Shown here piece by piece: positions 18,985 to 25,328 of a DNA stretch of 25,328 nucleotides (the first letter of the stretch is position 1; every line of letters starts with the position of its first letter). The DNA comes from Coptodactyla brooksi (lineage: Eukaryota > Arthropoda > Insecta > Coleoptera > Scarabaeidae): assembly GCA_033557675.1 (NCBI GenBank), contig JAWQRM010000266.1, forward strand, positions 1-25,328, given 5' to 3'. The position numbers and the translations under genes are program-made. The notes beneath the pieces are model-generated. The model made no database searches. It was not told the origin of the DNA and saw nothing but the letters and a program-made list of their open reading frames with translations.

Positions 18985-19070
18985 ATAACGCTCTCACCAC
19001 GAGCCCGTGACGCCCGTGACCCCCCTCTACCTCACCAGCTCGCGCGCTCTACGGCGCGAGTATTTAGTAA
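18985..19070. other. GC-rich patch with tandem cccgtgac and a GC hairpin
   Basis: In otherwise AT-rich DNA this segment has a repeated cccgtgac word (around 19004-19021) and a 7-bp perfect stem ctcgcgc / gcgcgag near 19040-19060. It is not a tRNA: no matching B box or acceptor stem can be drawn. It could be a foreign scrap of a mobile element or a regulatory patch. Confidence 0.45.
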
Positions 19071-19113
19071 GGCTTTTGATGTTAGGGGAGAATGTACTCA
19101 TACATGCCGGTAA

Positions 19114-19176
19114 GAAAGTTAAAAAGAATGTATCTGGTCGACATCGTCTCAGATACATTCTTTTTTAACTACTTTC
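19114..19176. repeat. Hairpin: gaaagttaaaaagaatgtat and its complement
   Basis: The left arm 19114-19136 pairs with 19150-19176 around a 13-nt loop, with a few unpaired bases in the right arm. No coding role is visible. Confidence 0.7.
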
Positions 19177-19384
19177 AATAAATTATTATTCACCTCTTTT
19201 CGAACGTTTAAGTTCGACGGACAAACAAAAACTTCATTCGTACTAAAAAGGTCACTTTAAAATAAAATAATTCTAATAATATTTAAAAATAAAACTAAAT
19301 GAAAGATTCCTCCTAATTTAAATACGCCTCCTATTTCGCCAAACAATACCCCAACCTGTCGTAGAAATTTTTTCTCACTCTGTA

Positions 19385-19663
19385 GAGCATTTCATTCAAA
19401 TTTCAAGTGGCATTGGCAACAACGCGATGTAACTAGACGGTTTTCGAAAGCAACGGCGAATAAATTTACAACTTCTACCGAAGAATTGCCGCTCAAATAC
19501 TGCTTGATCAGGGCAAGTGCCGTGACTCGTTAATTGTCGTGCGATCTCCACGATCACCCGACTCGTCAACCAATCGGACGATAATGCGATACATCTTGTT
19601 GTTATAGAAGTTGTAAATTTGCGACAGGTTGTCGCCAATGCCACTTGAAATTTGAATGAGCTC
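19385..19663. mobile_element. 280-bp foldback element with inverted ends
   Basis: The ends are complementary: gagcatttcattcaaatttc on the left against gagctcattcaaatttc read inward from the right. Both continue into aagtggcattggc(a/g)ac, giving terminal repeats of about 35 bp. A second inner inverted pair (aaatttacaacttcta near 19463 and tagaagttgtaaattt near 19605) lies inside. The middle is less AT-rich than its surroundings, and an 89-codon minus-strand frame spans the element but shows no known motif. This fits a MITE; the superfamily is unknown. Confidence 0.7.
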
Positions 19664-19744
19664 ATAACAAAAAATACTTAAGCAGTATAATAATTAAAAG
19701 ATGATTACATTGCTGCAGTATTAGCCCAAACAAAATATTTTTCA

Positions 19745-20150
19745 CTCAAGTTGAGCAGAAATTTCTAACAAGTGGACATAGTTTTTTTGCCAGGTACTAG
19801 AGACTTAGGATTTAAAATGCCAAACTATTCAGACTTTTTGAATATAAGAAAAAAGCGTCTGTCGTCACTCCTGATGATGTTAACTTGCTTATTAGCAGAA
19901 CGTGCACCGAGCATAAACTTTCCGGTTTTGGTGTAGTGGCATTGTTTAACTTTGTTACTAAGTCAAAGATTTGAAAGTCCACAACTTCAGTTTAGATATA
20001 AATCACGTCAAGTGATGCAAACACTAGGAAATTCAAACAAACAAAATCTCAATGTAGTAAAGCCTTTAAGGGTTTCCGACTCCTTAAAATTAGCCAAAAA
20101 GCTTTTTGAAGTAAGTCAATGGTGAACCACTCTCAAGCAAAGATGTGACT
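19745..20150 (+). pseudogene. Decayed fragment resembling a transposon-associated insect protein
   Basis: Across two plus-strand frames one reads VEQKFLTSGHSF, then LPGTRDLGF, and downstream VVTPDDVNLLISRT and FRLSDSLKLAKKLFE. The (Y/V)EQKFL-SGHSFLP-D-DFG...VY-P-DW--LI pattern is common in uncharacterised multi-copy proteins of insect genomes that look transposon-derived (from memory, not a named family). The reading frame is broken at least twice. Weak, but the order of motifs is right. Confidence 0.4.
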
Positions 20151-20238
20151 GTATTTTTCTTAACTCCTCTTCGACCACTACCATAAAGTCATCGAAATTT
20201 TTGGAATTCCTTATAGAGCCTTAATCAAGAAAAAGTTC

Positions 20239-20262
20239 CATTTTTTAAAATTTTAAAAAATG
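20239..20262. repeat. Perfect 24-nt palindrome
   Basis: cattttttaaaa is followed immediately by its exact reverse complement ttttaaaaaatg. Confidence 0.85.
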
Positions 20263-20639
20263 CGTTAAAAAACCATTTTTTCCATGCCTTCGCCAATATG
20301 TGCCATTTTCTGTTCCCCTCCGAAAAAATCGCTTTCTAAGGGTTAACAAAACATCAAATTTACTTTTCGTTTCAAAAGATCAAAGAAATAATGCTTACCT
20401 TTTAGGATATAGTTTTAGAAAGTAGGTAAAATTTGTAACTTGGTATGAAAACCATAATACCATGTGTTTTATTGAAATTCTATGAATGTATTTAATGTAC
20501 ATATAAGGCAATAGAACTATTCTATTCACTTTGTCTTTATTTAGTCAATAAAATAAAAAAAGATGTATATTAAATATAATAATTGCATTCAGGTTAATAT
20601 CTCACGTACATGTTATTAACTTCATACTGTTTGTTCCAG

Positions 20640-20671
20640 GATATTGATAATATACTTTTATTATCAATATC
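20640..20671. repeat. Hairpin with perfect 13-bp arms
   Basis: gatattgataata and tattatcaatatc are complementary around a 6-nt loop. It stands two bases before the next palindrome. Confidence 0.85.
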
Positions 20672-20673
20672 CA

Positions 20674-20700
20674 ATTACAAAGTACGTCGTACTTTGTAAT
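20674..20700. repeat. Perfect 27-nt palindrome
   Basis: attacaaagtacg and cgtactttgtaat are exact complements around a single t. It is adjacent to the hairpin at 20640-20671. Confidence 0.9.
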
Positions 20701-21005
20701 TGTAATACAAAAAAAAGTATTTTTTAATTAAGTACTGTTGGTGCTTATAACGTTTGATCAGGTAAGTTATTGGTACAAAGTAAAATTGTTACCTGTAAAA
20801 CATTAGATTTAAACTTTAAGGCAAGAAATTTAAGTACGAGAGATTAAAACCACACATTCATTCTTGAAAGTATAACACATTAGCATATTAATCACTGGTT
20901 GCAATTTCCCCAAAACAATAATTTAATTGCTCGAGGCAAGTTTCGCAGATCAAGTCGGTTCCATCTGGAGATAAAAGTAACTTACTTCTCTATGGAAGTT
21001 GTATT

Positions 21006-21045
21006 ATTGTGGCGATGCACAACAATTATTGTGCATCGCCACAAT
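21006..21045. repeat. Hairpin with perfect 17-bp arms
   Basis: attgtggcgatgcacaa and ttgtgcatcgccacaat are exact complements around caatta. The GC content of the stem is unusually high for this region, so the structure should be stable in DNA or RNA. Confidence 0.9.
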
Positions 21046-21098
21046 TAGCCGATTTTGATTGAACAGATTTGCCACAAAAACAGCTATGGTAATGGAGT

Positions 21099-21126
21099 GA
21101 CATCACAAATAAGAATTTGTGATGTC
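21099..21126. repeat. Hairpin with perfect 11-bp arms
   Basis: gacatcacaaa and tttgtgatgtc are exact complements around a 6-nt loop. It is the last of a cluster of such structures between MMAB and RpL23A. Confidence 0.85.
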
Positions 21127-21528
21127 GTAATAATAAAACTGAAATTAGCTGATTACAATAACACTATGGGCGGGGTTAATAAATCGGATTACCATTATAC
21201 TAGAACAATTTATTTCCATTCAAAATGACTGAGAATTATCACTCTACTACATATCAAAAAAGTAGGACAATTAAAGTAACCCAACCCACTAACAGAAAGA
21301 TAGCCATTGTGTGCTGAATGGTTAAAGTAAAATTATAAATCATGGTGCAAATTCCAATTAAAAATTATTGATGATTTTGACTAATGAAATTTAGGATTTT
21401 TAGCTTTTACAGTATTCAAAAGAAATACTTTAAAAGCTGCTCCGCTTCGAATAAAATTAAGCAAATTCTTATAACTTAGTCTGTTTAATAAAAAAAAAAC
21501 CATACATCAATAGCTTTTCCTTCAAATT

Positions 21529-21534
21529 TTTATT
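21529..21534 (-). terminator. RpL23A poly(A) signal
   Basis: The forward tttatt reads AATAAA on the minus strand, 39 bp past the RpL23A stop codon. Confidence 0.7.
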
Positions 21535-21573
21535 TATAATATTAACATACAAAACAGAAATTTGAAGCTTCAC

Positions 21574-21963
21574 TTATATTATACCAATCTTATTGGCAAC
21601 GTCAAGTGCATCATAGTCTCTTGCTAATCGTACATATGCCTTCTTTTTGCCGTCGGGTCTGATTAAAGTATTTACCTTCGCTACGTTAATGTCATATAAT
21701 TTTTTAACTGCAGCCCTAATATGGTGCTTGTTAGCAGTGGTATGTACCAAGAAGACCAAGGTGTTGTTATCTTCAATTTTCTTCATTGCCGCTTCAGTGG
21801 TCAACGGATATTTGATGATGTTGTACGCGTCCATACGATTTCTATTTGGAATAGCTTTCCTAGGATATTTCGGATTCCTAGGTGGCCTGAGGGTTTTTGG
21901 CCTCCTGAAATGTACGGAAGTCCTGACTTTACGGATATGAGTGCCATGAGGACCCTTGATAAC
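21574..21963 (-). CDS. RpL23A: Ribosomal protein L23A (uL23), last coding exon
   Basis: uL23 sits at the peptide exit tunnel of the 60S subunit and binds signal-recognition and chaperone factors. The exon follows a good acceptor, tttgcag|gtt, and codes 129 residues plus stop: VIKGPHGTHIRKVRTSVHF, RRPKTLRPPRNPKYPRKAIP, IIKYPLTTEAAMKKIEDNNT, LVFLVHTTANKHHIRAAVKK, LYDINVAKVNTLIRPDGKKK and YDALDVANKIGII. This is the whole conserved core and C-terminus of the family (human 156 residues). The missing part is the Lys/Ala-rich N-terminal extension, which must be in one or more exons upstream at higher coordinates. I could not find it in 21964-25328. The frame is intact, but a retrocopy-like origin is excluded only by the acceptor. 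A Met two codons upstream of the acceptor is intronic and not a real start. Confidence 0.93.
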   Translation of the reverse strand, partial: VIKGPHGTHIRKVRTSVHFRRPKTLRPPRNPKYPRKAIPNRNRMDAYNIIKYPLTTEAAMKKIEDNNTLVFLVHTTANKHHIRAAVKKLYDINVAKVNTLIRPDGKKKAYVRLARDYDALDVANKIGII

Positions 21964-22519
21964 CTGCAAAAGGAACAGATTTTAAGCAATTTAATTTTAT
22001 ACAGCATATTGGGACATTAATATCTCGGCATGAAGTGGTAAAACTTATTTTAATAACATTGTTATTCTCTTTCAAAGATTAATACTAATATTGATTTTAA
22101 TTTTTTTCTAAAAATGGGTTTTCTTATACCTAAATTCTTGGGTTTTCAATTATAATGAACTTTCCAACATTGAGCATTATAAGGGTATGATCTTAATAAT
22201 AATACTGCTTGCTTTAGAAGAAACAAACAAAACTCGCCTTTATAGTATGTCTTGAAAGTTTATGTCTTTTCTTACTGTTTTATGATTGTTGAAGAATGAA
22301 CTGGTAAAGTTCTTTGTTATCCCTGTTGAAAGTTTTTTTCTGCCATGTGTTCCAAGTAATTACGGTTTTCTCAAATAGATAATTTCAGTAATTTTTTCAA
22401 ATGACTTCTGTCAAAGAAACGATTTATTCCGTTTGGCATTTTCCAACAGTCTCAGTTATCTTGTTATCAAAGTGACTTGTGTGCAATTTCATTATCATAT
22501 TTTGCTTCTTTATGTTAGC

Positions 22520-23265
22520 AAAGGGAAGAAAGCTGACGATACTCATAAGGTAATAGGTAAAGTTTATGGTGTCAATGTCCCTAACAGAACGTACTTGTCA
22601 GAATAGGTGTACCCACTTTCATTCTGAAGATTTTGTACTCAAAGATTCGGCTCAACCAACTGAACTTGATGACAAAATCACTAGTCATTATTGAATCAGA
22701 TTGTCATATTTCAACACATCAGATTGGTGAAAAGCTCCAAGTTCATTTTTCAACCATCAACAGGCACTAGCAGAAGTTTTGATTTACCAAAAAACTCCAT
22801 GTGTTTGTTCCACATGAATTAAGAAAGATTCATTTAACAAAAACAGTTTTTGAAGCGAATGATAATCAGTCATGAAAAGTGGATTGTTTACAATATCAAA
22901 CAAAAAAGATCGTGAAGCAAATGTGATGAACGAACATTAACATATACTAAAACAAGCAAAATTGCACCAAAATTCGATCTTCATGCTGACAATTTGGTGG
23001 GATTACAGAGGCATTGTGCATTATCAGCTGCTTCCGAAGAACCAAAGGATTAATTCAGATGTATAATGTAAACAACTAGTGAAGTTAATTGCGATTGGAG
23101 AGAAAAGTACAGAATTGGTAAATTGTAATGGAATTGAATTTCACCATGACAATGCGAGACCACACACATATTTAGTGGCTCGTCAAGAAGTATTGGAGCT
23201 TTGTTGAGCAGTGATGTTACATGCACCACAACAATTGCAGTTGGTGGATTACATCTTTACCTAAA
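22520..23265 (+). pseudogene. mariner transposase, decayed
   Basis: Plus-strand frames read GKVYGVNVPNRTYLSE (helix-turn-helix region), then FLKRMIISHEKWIVYNIKQK, where the first catalytic Asp of GDEKW is replaced by His. These are followed by LPKNQRINSDVY-like remains and IEFHHDNARPHTYLVARQEV, which keeps the second Asp. Then comes VMLHAPQQLQLVDY in place of the MLHPPYSPDLAPSDY segment that holds the third Asp. Many stops and an internal deletion are present. It fits the mariner family proper (DD34D, family knowledge). It lies upstream of the RpL23A exon, probably in that gene's intron, in opposite orientation. Confidence 0.8.
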
Positions 23266-23414
23266 ATGACATCTCGGTTATTCTACCTGCAGTTGGCATA
23301 AATTGAAGTTACTTTCATAGGTTTCTTCATTCGTGGTTCTTATCGAAAGTGGTTGAATTCGAATGCTATAGTGAGACTATTTGTTGCATTCTATATTGAA
23401 ATATGTAGTCAAGT

Positions 23415-24910
23415 CATAGCCTTACTGAACAACAAGCATTGGAATATCTTGCTGAATTGGAAAGGATATGAAAATTGGAAATTGGAAAGGGTACGAAACC
23501 GTACCCTTCCACCATTCGAAGCTAAAACCGATGAAAGTGATGATAGAAATTTTGAATCATCTAATGAAGATAGATCAAGGGATTGAAATGATTTACAAAG
23601 TAGTAAATCTGACATCCACTTAGATGGTACACCCGGCGAAGTAAAAGCTGTTGACGGAACTGTGTGACAGATATCTGGACAAAGTATTTCGCTGCACGGA
23701 AGGTTTCCTAAAAGGAATATGATGAGAGCAAAACCCGGTCCAACATCATGTGCTAAAAGATAGATGAGTCGATGTTACAACACATCAAAAAATGTATTGA
23801 AGTGGAGGCTCGCGGGCAAATCAAAACCGAAAATTCGTCGCTCGCAATGCCAGAGCTAGATGATTTCGTTGGTTTAATTTATGCTAGAGGCATTTTAGGT
23901 AAGAAAAACTTTGAACTAAAAAGTTCGTGGTCAAAAAAGTGGGGACCACCAATTTTCGGTAAAACAATTTCTCGTGACCGTTTCATTGAAATAATGAAGC
24001 ATATTAGATTTGATATCAGATCTACAAGAAAGGATAGAATCCAAACAGATAAATTTGCATTAACATCTGAAGTATGGAATAAATTTATTGCTAATTCTCC
24101 AGCTTGTTACACTCCAGGCGAAAATGTATCAATAGATGAACAGCTCTTTCCTACGAAGGTTAGATGCCAGTTTACACAATACATGGCTAATAAACCGGAT
24201 AAATTTGGAATAAAGTTTTGGTTAGCTGCAGATGTGGAGTCAAAATATTTACTAAGTCAACTCTAAGGCCAAAGGCTTTCTGACTATGTTGTCATGAAAC
24301 TTTCGGAGCCATATTGGGGAAAAGGAAGAAACATCACAACTGATAACTTTTTTACTTCGCTATCTTTAGCAAGAGAATTGTCAGAAAAGTGCAGCACAAT
24401 TGTAGGAACAATGAATCGAATACGAAGCGAATTACCTATATCGATCAAAAACAAAAAGCATGAACTTTATTCAACTCAAATCATGAGCAATGTAATGCTA
24501 TTTTCAACTTTACACACTTCTGTTTCAATAGCAAATGATGGAAAGAAAAAACCAGATGTAGTAGAGTTTTACAATAAAATTAAATATAAAGTAGACGTAG
24601 ATCAAATGACACGAGAGTATACTATCAAAACAAGCTCCAGAAGATGACTTTTGCAAGTATGTTATAACATTTTGGATTTAACTGCAATCAATGCTTGGGT
24701 CAAAAATCATCACAAACCTTATCTCATCATTAGAGAGCAAGCAACAATCTACATTCAACTACAATCCTTGCCAAACAGAAAAGTGCCGAAATAAAACCTT
24801 TAATATCTGTGACACTTGTAATAAATTTGTATGTGGAAATTGTCCTTATATTATGACAATTATTTGTTTGAAATGTAAGAAAGCTGAATATTCTTCAAAT
24901 GAAGAAATAT
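23415..24910 (+). pseudogene. piggyBac-family transposase, broken but with catalytic Asps visible
   Basis: The N-terminus reads LTEQQALEYLAELE, then an acidic stretch (AKTDESDDRNFESSNEDRSR) in another frame. The DDE domain follows from about 23770: MPELDDFVGLIYARGIL, SKKWGPPIFGKTISRDRFIE, VSIDEQLFPTKVRC (first Asp), MANKPDKFGIKFWLAADV. A stop at 24264-24266 and a deletion interrupt it. Then NITTDNFFTSLSLARELSE (second Asp), VVEFYNKIKYKVDVDQM (third Asp), and after another stop NILDLTAINAWV. A C-terminal cysteine-rich domain follows (CRNKTFNICDTCNKFVCGNC, CLKC). piggyBac enzymes cut and paste at TTAA sites. At least three frame breaks make this copy inactive. No paired terminal repeats were found. 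Confidence 0.9.
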
Positions 24911-25049
24911 TAATAAATCGTGTATATTACATATGCAATTTTAATACCTTTACCTCCCCACAAACAAAAAAATATATAACAGTGATTGTTTATAATCTTT
25001 AAATATAATAAGAAACGTTATGCAGAGAAAGAATATCGTTTGAACCGGA

Positions 25050-25320
25050 CTGTGTGGGCAGTTGCACCATCTTGTTGAAAACATGTGTTTCCCGGCCATC
25101 AATGAATGCGGGTAGGGAGTTATTCCCAGGAAAAGATCTCCTGATCTGAGCCCATGTGACTTTTTTCTGTGGGGTTGTCTCAAAAGTCTCGTCCACAAAA
25201 ATCAGTCTACCAATATTGCGCAGTTAAAAGAAAATACCTCATGTGGAATAAACGAAGTTTCCGAGCAGTGTGGGCATATTTTTAAAAATATGCGGAATAG
25301 TTTGGAAGAGTGCGTCTAAA
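25050..25320 (+). mobile_element. Tc1/mariner-superfamily transposase 3' part (relic)
   Basis: The plus strand reads LHHLVENMCFPAINECG (decayed D-GATAH--R--M segment), RSPDLSPCDFFLWGCLKSLV, HKNQSTNIAQLKENTSCGIN and FKNMRNSLEECV with a stop. The RSPDL-PCDFFLWG-LKS-V signature is unmistakable. Stops separate the parts. It runs to within 10 bases of the window edge. Confidence 0.8.
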
Positions 25321-25328
25321 GCGAAGGT

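Noticed and set aside
18985..19070. Possible tRNA or tRNA-derived SINE
   Set aside because: No A-box/B-box pair or cloverleaf could be drawn.
21647..22020. Plus-strand frames of 97 and 99 codons and a minus-strand frame of 68 codons over RpL23A
   Set aside because: Antisense or out-of-frame shadows of the strongly conserved RpL23A exon.
21964..22515. snoRNA in the RpL23A intron, as ribosomal protein introns often host them
   Set aside because: I found no convincing minus-strand C/D box pair with a terminal stem, nor an H/ACA pattern.
24950..25198. Minus-strand frames near the right edge
   Set aside because: The plus strand carries the RSPDL...FFLWG transposase signature; these are its complement.
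1..25328. CRISPR arrays, prokaryotic operons, integrons or attachment sites
   Set aside because: No regularly spaced repeats; the genes have introns and eukaryotic poly(A) signals.

Overview
The window looks like nuclear DNA of an insect, possibly a beetle; the order is a guess. It is AT-rich, the host genes have GT-AG introns (four of them 50-59 bp, others swollen by repeats), and the gaps are full of decayed Tc1/mariner and piggyBac transposons. It carries no bacterial-type operon, CRISPR array or tRNA gene that I could see.

Layout. 1-1110: remains of a Tc1/mariner-type transposase, ending in a tail-to-tail palindrome. 1.9-2.8 kb: 5' end of slingshot (cofilin phosphatase) on the minus strand, running out of the window on the left. 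It lies head to head with SBDS (ribosome maturation) on the plus strand, which has two exons and a 3.1-kb intron holding two transposon relics, a foldback element and a dispersed repeat. 8.8-10.6 kb: a small mitochondrial LYR-family gene, LYRM9, followed 66 bp later by TRMT44 (tRNA-Ser Um44 methyltransferase; three exons, 10.6-15.0 kb). 16.4-17.4 kb: a minus-strand transposase relic. 17.5-18.3 kb: MMAB (cobalamin adenosyltransferase), minus strand, four exons. 18.7-21.2 kb: transposon scraps, a foldback element with inverted ends and a cluster of perfect hairpins. 21.6-22.0 kb: the last exon of ribosomal protein L23A on the minus strand. Its upstream exons are not visible; the sequence beyond is a mariner relic, a broken piggyBac and another Tc1/mariner fragment.

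Most interesting observation: the 5' ends of LYRM9 and MMAB are reciprocal copies of each other. Upstream of LYRM9 lies a decayed copy of MMAB exon 1 on the minus strand. Upstream of MMAB lies a decayed copy of LYRM9 exon 1 on the plus strand. The sequence between the two start codons is also shared. The simplest reading is that an ancestral divergent MMAB-LYRM9 pair with one bidirectional promoter was duplicated, and that each copy then kept only one of the two genes.

The host genes are otherwise ordinary housekeeping genes (ribosome assembly, tRNA modification, ribosomal protein, mitochondrial B12 metabolism and LYR protein, actin control). They are not an operon-like pathway. No clearly new enzymatic or defence system is present.
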